30,441 nucleotides of DNA from a virus. Shown here in pieces: positions 24,818 through 30,441 of this stretch. The notes below the pieces were generated by a model that did not search any database, was not told the origin of the DNA, and saw only the letters and a program-made list of their open reading frames with translations. The stretch covers positions 1 to 30,441 of the IMG/VR virus record IMGVR_UViG_3300031801_001120. One strand, written 5' to 3'. Numbering within the stretch: the first letter of the stretch is position 1; the number at the start of each line of letters is the position of its first letter. Position numbers and translations under genes: made by a program.

Positions 24818-26176
24818 ATGAATATATTAGGTATATCTGAAGGATTTCATGACGCAGCAATTTGTTTGATTCGAAATAGTACAAAAATTCATTATGCTTC
24901 TTCTAGTGAAAGATATAGTGGTATAAAAGGTGATAAGTGGGTTCATGCAGACCAATTTCCCAGAAGTCCTAGTAATCAAGCTAACGTAGTTGCATATTAC
25001 GAAAAACCTTTCCGTAAAAATTTAAGACGATTATATGCTGGTCAGAAGTGGCAAACTCCACGACTCAAGTATGATTGGTGTTACGGTCATCATGAATCCC
25101 ATGCAGCTGCTGGATATTATACCGCACCATTTGACGATTGTAATGTTTTGGTTATAGATGCTATTGGAGAGTGGGATACTATTTCTATATGGGAAGGGAA
25201 AAAAACTCATTTAAAAAAGATCAAGTCTTGGAAATATCCATACTCTCTTGGTCTTCTCTATTCTGCAATCACACAAAGTATTGGACTGAAACCCAATGAG
25301 GATGAATATATCACTATGGGTATGTCGGCATTTGGTGAACCAATATACGATCTAAGTGAATTGTTATGGGAAAATAATCATAGAGGAGCAAGAGAAATAT
25401 GGAAAGATAAATGGCAGGGGTATCATATAAAGGAAGAAGACCTTGCTGCTTCTGTGCAAGCTCTATATGAGAAGGAATTTCTAAAACTTGTGGAGATGTG
25501 TCCCAAGAAAAACTTAGTTATTATGGGAGGGTGTGCTTTAAACTGTGTTGCAAACTCCAAGATAAAAGGAAAGAATATTTGGATTATGCCTGCTCCTGGC
25601 GATGCTGGTAGTTCTTTAGGTGCGGCCGCATTAGTATTAAAAGAAAAATTGGAATGGAAACATCCTTATCTTGGGTATAATATATTAAAAAAAATTAATA
25701 CAAATTCAGTTGTTAAAGAGCTTCTGAAAAATAAAGTTGCTGGTGTTGCAAATGGAAAAGCAGAGTTTGGCCCAAGGGCGTTGGGAAACCGTTCTCTTCT
25801 TGGTGATCCTCGATATGATATAAAAGATACTGTGAATGAGATTAAACAGAGGCAGAAATTTCGTCCCTTTGCTCCAGCAATATTATCGGAATTTGCAGAC
25901 GAATATTTCGACGGCCCAATGAATGAGTATATGCAGTTTGTTGCAAAGGCAAAACACGATTTTAAATCTGTTACTCATGTTGATGGTACAGCAAGAGTAC
26001 AGCTGGTAAAGAAGAATTGTGGTTCTATTATTAGGTCTATCTTGGAAGAATGGTTTGAACAAACTGGATGCCCTATGTTATTGAACACATCTCTTAATAT
26101 TAAAGGTAAACCTATAGTAAATACGTGGGACGATGCAGAGGAATTTTCAAAGAAATATAATGTCAATGTTTTCTAA
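24818..26176 (+). CDS. Carbamoyltransferase (NodU/CmcH/TobZ family)
   Basis: This is a 452-residue protein with both family domains. The Kae1-like N-terminal part opens with NILGISEGFHDAAICLI. It has the metal-binding HHESHAAAGYY at 91-101, LVIDAIGEWD at 111-120, YSAITQ with a GLKPNEDEY-TMGMSAFGE run, GGCALNCVAN at 237-246 and the GDAGSSLGAA loop at 261-270. The YrdC-like C-terminal part has FGPRALGNRSLLGDPR at 317-332, RPFAPAIL and CPMLLNTSLNIKGKPIV at 418-434. Such enzymes make carbamoyl-adenylate from carbamoyl phosphate and ATP, then carbamoylate a hydroxyl, usually of a sugar or antibiotic. It is shorter than TobZ (about 570 residues), missing linker and end pieces but no key motif. It is cytosolic. 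The substrate is unknown; sugar-related neighbours suggest a glycan. GGAG lies five bases before the ATG. Confidence 0.9.
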   Translation: MNILGISEGFHDAAICLIRNSTKIHYASSSERYSGIKGDKWVHADQFPRSPSNQANVVAYYEKPFRKNLRRLYAGQKWQTPRLKYDWCYGHHESHAAAGYYTAPFDDCNVLVIDAIGEWDTISIWEGKKTHLKKIKSWKYPYSLGLLYSAITQSIGLKPNEDEYITMGMSAFGEPIYDLSELLWENNHRGAREIWKDKWQGYHIKEEDLAASVQALYEKEFLKLVEMCPKKNLVIMGGCALNCVANSKIKGKNIWIMPAPGDAGSSLGAAALVLKEKLEWKHPYLGYNILKKINTNSVVKELLKNKVAGVANGKAEFGPRALGNRSLLGDPRYDIKDTVNEIKQRQKFRPFAPAILSEFADEYFDGPMNEYMQFVAKAKHDFKSVTHVDGTARVQLVKKNCGSIIRSILEEWFEQTGCPMLLNTSLNIKGKPIVNTWDDAEEFSKKYNVNVF

Positions 26177-26963
26177 ACGTAAAAAATTAATCATAGGAGG
26201 GTGTTCGTATACTGATAATTATGCAAAGAAACACAAGATGCCCGAATTTCCTATATGGGGAGAATTACTAGCAGATAAGTTAGATATGGATTTGATTAAT
26301 CTTGCAAGGTGTGGTTTTGGTAATCAAGCAATATACACTACTATATTAGAAAGAACATTAAAAGAGAAAAATGTTGGACTTATAGTAGCTATGTGGTCTG
26401 AAGTTCAGAGATTAAACATCTACAAAAATACACAACTCAACCCCAAATGGCAACATTATAATTGGCAATGTTTTCATCCAGACAGAATTGTTTTGGACGC
26501 AGAATGGCATGATCAATTTTATAAACCCCCATCAAAAAATCCTAAAAAATCTGGACTACAATGGGATGTTAGTAATGTATATAGAGACTATGATATAGAT
26601 TGTATTAAGGGAGCTACTATTTCTTCTTTAAGTTTTATGTATTCTTTTCAGAATTTTTGTGAGGCAAATGATATACCGTATTTACAGGTACAAGGTTGTC
26701 AACCATTAATGGGTAAGTCAGAACCTACACAGAATATTCAGTATAAAGAATTTTGTAATCTTATTATTAATAGCCCCTATGTGGATAAAATTAAAGATAC
26801 ATTTTTAGGGTGGCCTATCGATCCTCGTATTGGTGGTTATAGTATTGATTCTAAATTAGAAGATGAACATAGATTTGCTCCAGAAGATACACATCCAAAT
26901 GAAATTGGACATAAATTTATAAGTGAGGTTTTGTATAATGCAATTAATAGCAAGTGGTTGTAG
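26160..26963 (+). CDS. SGNH-type hydrolase-like protein 1
   Basis: Read from ATG 26160 it has 267 residues; the frame is open further upstream (to 26133), but a start there would cut deeper into the carbamoyltransferase gene. The start gives MSMFSKRKKLIIGGCSYTDN, a strand followed by the nucleophile Ser16 in GGCS (block I). Block II is RCGFGNQ (about 50-56). In place of block III's GxND there is VAMWSEVQRL. The end has DTHPNEIGH (block V; Asp243, His245). FQNFCEAN and LGWPIDPRIGGYSIDSKL are shared with paralogue 3. SGNH enzymes hydrolyse or transfer acyl or acetyl esters; the substrate is unknown, with glycan O-acetyl groups a possibility. There is no signal peptide, so it acts in the cytosol or on virion parts. 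It overlaps the carbamoyltransferase stop by 17 bases. Confidence 0.75.
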   Translation: MSMFSKRKKLIIGGCSYTDNYAKKHKMPEFPIWGELLADKLDMDLINLARCGFGNQAIYTTILERTLKEKNVGLIVAMWSEVQRLNIYKNTQLNPKWQHYNWQCFHPDRIVLDAEWHDQFYKPPSKNPKKSGLQWDVSNVYRDYDIDCIKGATISSLSFMYSFQNFCEANDIPYLQVQGCQPLMGKSEPTQNIQYKEFCNLIINSPYVDKIKDTFLGWPIDPRIGGYSIDSKLEDEHRFAPEDTHPNEIGHKFISEVLYNAINSKWL

Positions 26964-27666
26964 TTTTACAGAAAATGTGCTTGTGGAAGATCCGTGGCCT
27001 AATCGTTTAGCAAATAAGTTAGGAGCGAAACTTACAAATTTAGGAGCAGGAGGAAGAGGGAACGAGTATATTTTTAATATGGCATTTGATAACTTAGATA
27101 AAGCAGATTTAATGGTTGTTATGTGGTCAAGTTTTGATAGGTGGGATTTTGTTAATAATACGTTTGAGATTCCGTATCTATTGGCAGATGGTGGTACTAT
27201 GCCACGAAGGAATGAACTTATAGATAATACTACTGGAAAACCAGCAAATTTGTATTTAGCAGAAAATAAATTTGTAACAGCTTCTAGGGCGTTAGTAAAT
27301 GCAAGATGTGTTGATCCTCGGCATCAGATTAAAAAGAGCTTGAGATGGATGGTTGCATTACAAGATATATGTAAACAAAAAGAGGTGCCTCTTATAATGA
27401 GTATGGGGTTTTTACATTGCACAAAACTTGAGGACACAGAGGTTGCAAAGACTTTTACAAACTTTTCAAGATTTTTTGATTTAGAAGGAACAATAGGTTG
27501 GCCCTATAGTTATCTTTTAGATGGTTTTACACTACATGATAAAATGAGAGAACATGGGACTGATATGTGTATATCAGAATTTGACGAACACCCTAATGAA
27601 TTAGGGTGTGAATTAATTAGTGAGGTTTACTATGATGAATATAAAAAGATGTATCCTAAAGGTTAG
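26938..27666 (+). CDS. SGNH-type hydrolase-like protein 2
   Basis: This has 242 residues from ATG 26938; an in-frame GTG at 26923 is better read as part of the ribosome binding site (GTGAGG). Block I is LIASGCSFTEN with Ser9, block II is GAGGRGNEYIF (about 36-46), and block III is replaced by VVMWSSFDRWDF. Block V is DEHPNELGC (Asp216, His218), where the final His of its paralogues is a Cys. IGWPYSYLLDGFTLHDK aligns with the GWP...GG motif of paralogues 1 and 3. The catalytic residues appear intact, so I expect esterase or acyltransferase chemistry on an unknown substrate. It overlaps paralogue 1 by 26 bases, and the codons for SEV near the end of paralogue 1 supply its Shine-Dalgarno sequence. 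It is more like paralogue 3 in its N-terminal half. Confidence 0.75.
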   Translation: MQLIASGCSFTENVLVEDPWPNRLANKLGAKLTNLGAGGRGNEYIFNMAFDNLDKADLMVVMWSSFDRWDFVNNTFEIPYLLADGGTMPRRNELIDNTTGKPANLYLAENKFVTASRALVNARCVDPRHQIKKSLRWMVALQDICKQKEVPLIMSMGFLHCTKLEDTEVAKTFTNFSRFFDLEGTIGWPYSYLLDGFTLHDKMREHGTDMCISEFDEHPNELGCELISEVYYDEYKKMYPKG

Positions 27667-27817
27667 ATTATTTTTGTCAACTTTGTATATGCGGCCGCAT
27701 AAAGAAGAAAAGGGTTTCATATATGAATTCAACGATGAAGAGTTTAAAGAACTTCCAACAGAAGAACAAGCTAAAGAAGTTCAAAAAAATTGGAATAAAC
27801 ATATGAGAGAAAAGTGA
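27632..27817 (+). CDS. Small acidic-tailed protein between SGNH genes
   Basis: From ATG 27632 (or the adjacent ATG 27635) it has about 61 residues. The ribosome binding site GTGAGG (27620-27625) lies in the end of SGNH gene 2, at the same place as in the previous junction. The N-terminal 20 residues (MNIKRCILKVRLFLSTLYM) are hydrophobic and basic. The rest (KGFIYEFNDEEFKELPTEEQ, AKEVQKNWNKHMREK) is charged and helical. The N-terminal part could be a membrane anchor, or the true start may be ATG 27689, giving a 42-residue soluble protein without that segment but also without a clear ribosome binding site. The function is unknown. Its TGA overlaps the GTG start of SGNH gene 3. Confidence 0.5.
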   Translation: MMNIKRCILKVRLFLSTLYMRPHKEEKGFIYEFNDEEFKELPTEEQAKEVQKNWNKHMREK

Positions 27818-28539
27818 AAAATCAAATTTTAATGGTTGGAGATAGTTGGACAGCCGGAACTAGAATACAAGCTCTTGGATTTAATACCTGGCCTATCTGG
27901 CCGGAGTTAATTGCCAAGAAGTTGAATATGACTTTTAAAAATTATGCTGATGGTGGCAGAGGAAACGAGTTCATATACAATCAAGTAATAGATAACTATG
28001 ATGGTGAAGAATTAATTATCGTTTTATGGAGTCATTATGATCGTTGGGATTTTGCTCATTATTCTTTATCATGTAATCCCTACCGTGGAAAGGATGCATA
28101 TGATGGCGATGATCCGACTTCTAGAGAAAAAAAAGAAAAGATATTTGATGTTTTGATGGAGACAGAATTATTAAATGCAAAATATAATTTTAATAAAAGT
28201 ATCAGATGGATCCATGCTTTTCAAAATTTTTGTGAAGCCAATAAAATAAAGTATATGCAAGCACAAGCCTTTCATCCAGCATGGGAGTTAGATCAATGGA
28301 ATGGTATTAATCATTTTGTTGATAGCCCCTTATTATATTACATAGATGAAACTCATTTTTTAGGTTGGCCCCTGTTTAAACAAATTGGTGGTTTTACTAT
28401 GTCAGATAAATTAGATGAAGTTGATCCAGATCAATCTAAACTTAGAGTCAACTTTATGTATGATCCACATCCAAATGAAGAAGGTCATAAGTATATAACA
28501 GAACTATTTTATAAGTTCTATAGAGGTTTATATGATTGA
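27814..28539 (+). CDS. SGNH/GDSL hydrolase-like protein 3
   Basis: This has 241 residues from a GTG start that overlaps the previous stop (GTGA). The ATG at 27832 is in frame but would remove the first beta strand (KNQILMVGDSW), so GTG is preferred. Block I is the classic GDSWTAG (Ser11), block II is ADGGRGNEFIYN (about 45-56), and the third block is VLWSHYDRWDF as in paralogue 2. The C-terminus has DPHPNEEGH (Asp217, His219). IRWIHAFQNFCEANKIKYMQ and FLGWPLFKQIGGFTMSDKL match paralogue 1. The catalytic Ser, Asp and His of an SGNH enzyme are present; block III lacks the usual GxND Asn. The substrate is unknown. The following glycosyltransferase starts within its last codons. Confidence 0.8.
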   Translation: MKNQILMVGDSWTAGTRIQALGFNTWPIWPELIAKKLNMTFKNYADGGRGNEFIYNQVIDNYDGEELIIVLWSHYDRWDFAHYSLSCNPYRGKDAYDGDDPTSREKKEKIFDVLMETELLNAKYNFNKSIRWIHAFQNFCEANKIKYMQAQAFHPAWELDQWNGINHFVDSPLLYYIDETHFLGWPLFKQIGGFTMSDKLDEVDPDQSKLRVNFMYDPHPNEEGHKYITELFYKFYRGLYD

Positions 28540-29278
28540 AAATACTATATTATGTGTGAGATGGGGTGACAAATATGATCACACTTATGTAGAAAATTTA
28601 AAGAAACAGTGTGAGAATAATTGTTCAGTACCATTTAACTTCTATTGTCTAACAGATAATCCAACACAATCTTACGACATTCAACTTCCTACAACATGGG
28701 ACAAATACTATTTGTCTGATAGAAATTTCTTTTGGGCATATCGTAAGTGTTATATGTTTTGTATAGATGAAGAACCTGATAAGAACTTTTGGAAAATTGA
28801 GGGCGATAAGTTTCTGTTCCTAGACCTTGACGTTATTATTCATCAAGATTTAAAATATTTCTTTGACCTTTCTATGGATAAACCATATATTGTAAGAGGA
28901 TGGTGGAATAATATTGATGTTGTTAAACGTAATTTTTCAAAACATAAATCAACTCCATTAAACTCTTCTGTGATTCGATGGAACCGTGGCCAATTAAAAA
29001 AAATATGGAAAGAGATTGAAAAGAATGCTGAGATTATTTTCTACACATATCCGAGCTTAGATAATTATCTTAATCATCATTGGTACAATCTGTGGAAAGA
29101 GGATGAAGGATTTTTTAGAGGATTTCCACAGGGAGATACATATTCTTGGTTTAAAGGGAACATATATCCAGATGATATGGAACGTAGAAAAGTGAGAAAG
29201 GATCATAAAATTTGTTTGTTTAACAATAGTTCCTATGGAGAGGGTATGAACGATAAAGAGATCGAAGATTTATGGTAG
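28532..29278 (+). CDS. DxD glycosyltransferase-like protein
   Basis: This is a 248-residue protein. The N-terminal strand-helix unit (ILCVRWGDKYDHTYVENLKK) and VPFNFYCLTDN fit the nucleotide-sugar fold of GT-A enzymes. FLFLDLDVIIHQDLK holds the metal-binding DLD at 98-100. RGWWNNI, NSSVIRWNRGQLKKIW and a late FRGFPQGDTYSWFKG with HKICLFNN are typical later parts of this family, which occurs in several marine phages. It lacks a signal peptide or transmembrane helix, so it would act in the cytosol. It probably adds a sugar to an unknown acceptor such as a glycan precursor or virion protein. It is coupled on both sides: its ATG lies within the end of SGNH gene 3 (AGAGG at 28522-28526) and its stop overlaps the methyltransferase start. 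Confidence 0.75.
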   Translation: MIENTILCVRWGDKYDHTYVENLKKQCENNCSVPFNFYCLTDNPTQSYDIQLPTTWDKYYLSDRNFFWAYRKCYMFCIDEEPDKNFWKIEGDKFLFLDLDVIIHQDLKYFFDLSMDKPYIVRGWWNNIDVVKRNFSKHKSTPLNSSVIRWNRGQLKKIWKEIEKNAEIIFYTYPSLDNYLNHHWYNLWKEDEGFFRGFPQGDTYSWFKGNIYPDDMERRKVRKDHKICLFNNSSYGEGMNDKEIEDLW

Positions 29279-29946
29279 ATGGAATAAATTATACGCCTGA
29301 GGTTGCTAACGATTGGAAACAAACTGCGGCAGATGTAACTAAAGATTATCCACATCAGTTTAGAAGAACTTTAGACGCAACAACAGCCTCACAACTGCAA
29401 AGTAAGTTGTGGTTAATCAATACTATATTGGATTTAAAAATTAAACCTAAAAAAGTTGCCCTTATAGGAGGGTGGTATGCAAGTTATATTGTAGAATTGT
29501 TAATATCTGAAGTTGGTGTGGAGTTTGTTCATAATTATGAGATAGATAACGACACAAAAAATATTAGTTACAAATATAATAAGAGATATAAAGACGGTGA
29601 TAAGTATGCATGTTCTATCAGAGATATTATGTTTAAGTCTGTTTATAAACCTTTAGATTCAGAACTGAAGTTAGGCCCACCGCACCCAAACTGTCAATTT
29701 GATATGGTAATTAATTGTTCATGTGAACATATGTTTCCCATGATTAGGTTTCATGATCTAAATAAAAGAGATATAGATCCAGTGTATGTTTTACAATCTA
29801 CTGATGAAGAAATGTATGACGATCATATTAACTGTGTTGGTTCCCCCAAAGAATTAGCAGAACAGAGTAGTATTGTAAATTTAATGTATTCTGGTTCAAA
29901 AATTTTGGATAATGGAATGAACAGATTCATGGTAATAGGTAAATGA
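29272..29946 (+). CDS. SAM-dependent methyltransferase-like protein
   Basis: This is a 224-residue protein. VALIGGWYASYIVELL (62-77) fits motif I of class I methyltransferases. NYEIDNDT (88-95) has the acidic residue expected to bind the SAM ribose. DMVINCSCEHMFPMI (144-158) takes the place of motif IV. VYVLQSTDEE and RFMVIGK form later strands. The motif I glycine pattern (IGGWYA rather than GxGxG) is not the strict consensus, so function is inferred from the overall fold pattern. No DNA target domain is seen, so a small molecule, sugar or protein acceptor is as likely as DNA. It overlaps the glycosyltransferase stop by seven bases, and its TGA overlaps the next ATG (ATGA). Confidence 0.6.
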   Translation: MVDGINYTPEVANDWKQTAADVTKDYPHQFRRTLDATTASQLQSKLWLINTILDLKIKPKKVALIGGWYASYIVELLISEVGVEFVHNYEIDNDTKNISYKYNKRYKDGDKYACSIRDIMFKSVYKPLDSELKLGPPHPNCQFDMVINCSCEHMFPMIRFHDLNKRDIDPVYVLQSTDEEMYDDHINCVGSPKELAEQSSIVNLMYSGSKILDNGMNRFMVIGK

Positions 29947-30441
29947 CAATTATCGAGTGGTGCAGATATCATGATGTATGGTATCTACAAATGGATTTAG
30001 AAATACCCGAAGTATGTATAAAAGAAGCCCAAACTGTTTATGATGAAGGTTTCTTTGTCGATCATAGATATGGAACTGGTGATGGTTGGCGTTCTGCTGC
30101 TATTCATAGTTTTGTTCATAAAAATGCAAAAGATACCAGCATGGGGTGGCATCATACAAAAAATCCTAATAGTTATGACCTTCGAGAAGAAGATGTTACA
30201 TGGGGATGGACGGAAGTTGCAGAACTAGCTCCTGAGACTAAACGATGGTTGGAGGATTTCCCTCACACTGAATATAGACGATTGAGGTTTATGTTATTGG
30301 AGCCTGGAGGAAGTATCGAACCTCATAATGATTCTAATGCTCCTAGAGATAAGAGAGGTGCAAGAAGGAATATAGCATCTGCTATTAACCTTGCTTTCTA
30401 TCAACCTAAGAATTGTTATCTTCGAAGAAGTGATAGTAAAG
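29943..30441 (+). CDS. Aspartyl/asparaginyl beta-hydroxylase-like oxygenase (partial)
   Basis: The frame is open from ATG 29943 to the window end, 166 residues, without a stop. RRLRFMLLEPGGSIEPHNDS (112-131) gives the HxD metal pair His128 and Asp130 of a 2-oxoglutarate/Fe(II) cupin oxygenase. INLAFYQPKNCYLRRS (149-164) matches the strand after it in aspartyl/asparaginyl beta-hydroxylases. The second His and the 2-oxoglutarate-binding Arg should lie downstream of the window. The N-terminal 110 residues (WCRYHDVWYLQ, GDGWRSAAIHSF, GWHHTKNPNSYDL) are unfamiliar and aromatic-rich. Such enzymes hydroxylate Asp, Asn or other side chains, and the family is common in marine phages. It is coupled to the methyltransferase by ATGA. 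The substrate is unknown. Confidence 0.75.
   Translation, partial: MTIIEWCRYHDVWYLQMDLEIPEVCIKEAQTVYDEGFFVDHRYGTGDGWRSAAIHSFVHKNAKDTSMGWHHTKNPNSYDLREEDVTWGWTEVAELAPETKRWLEDFPHTEYRRLRFMLLEPGGSIEPHNDSNAPRDKRGARRNIASAINLAFYQPKNCYLRRSDSK

Noticed and set aside
26923-26937. GTG at 26923 as the start of SGNH protein 2
   Set aside because: It forms part of GTGAGG, a good ribosome binding site for ATG 26938, which gives the normal length before the GCS motif.
25622-27697. Two GCGGCCGC sites (25622 and 27691) in AT-rich DNA
   Set aside because: Both lie in coding sequence, encode different residues in context, and have no associated structure; probably chance.
30040-30228. A short plus-strand frame near the right edge
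   Set aside because: It is a shadow of the oxygenase frame, which is open from 29943 to the end and has a recognisable HxD motif.

Overview
The window is a near-continuous block of plus-strand genes from a marine T4-like myovirus (or a prophage/metagenomic piece of one). This rests on the order PAAR tip protein, gp25, gp6, a giant gp7-position protein, gp8 and a DUF4815-like giant protein. It also rests on T4-type late promoter boxes (NATAAATA), AT-rich DNA, and start/stop overlaps such as TAATG. The host cannot be told from this sequence; the style of the structural proteins resembles phages of marine cyanobacteria and of marine heterotrophs such as SAR11.

Region 1 (1-20508) is the baseplate and tail-fibre module. 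It holds the C-terminal part of a PAAR spike-tip protein, a small basic protein, gp25, gp6, a 2142-residue gp7-position protein swollen by Asp/Asn/Gly-rich repeats, a 241-residue fibre-like protein, gp8, a 2136-residue DUF4815-like protein, an 80-residue coiled-coil protein and a 764-residue tail-fibre protein of beta-rich repeats. Small sequence modules recur in several of these proteins: the NGTD...AGD unit, the FEGATAD...DRT unit and the GExITGxxSxA unit. This suggests module shuffling within the virion.

Region 2 (20509-24775) holds three consecutive MORN-repeat proteins (228, 383 and 311 residues) that share an N-terminal LEYT[FW]D leader. They are followed by a 315-residue virion-like protein and a 168-residue unknown protein. 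MORN repeats are best known from eukaryotic membrane-associated proteins, and three paralogues inside a phage tail region are the most unusual feature here.

Region 3 (24818-30441, running off the end) is a tightly overlapping accessory operon. It encodes a NodU/TobZ-type carbamoyltransferase, three tandem SGNH-hydrolase paralogues with a small acidic protein inserted, a DxD glycosyltransferase, a SAM-dependent methyltransferase and a truncated aspartyl/asparaginyl beta-hydroxylase-like 2-oxoglutarate oxygenase. It has no late box; instead a good sigma70-like promoter (TTGACT-17-TATTAT) lies immediately before it. Taken together these genes look like a decoration cassette for glycans or virion proteins. 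That role is inference, and the target is unknown.

All convincing genes are on the plus strand. No tRNA, rRNA, CRISPR array, insertion sequence, attachment site or clear intrinsic terminator was seen, and there is no gene-free stretch above 300 bases.
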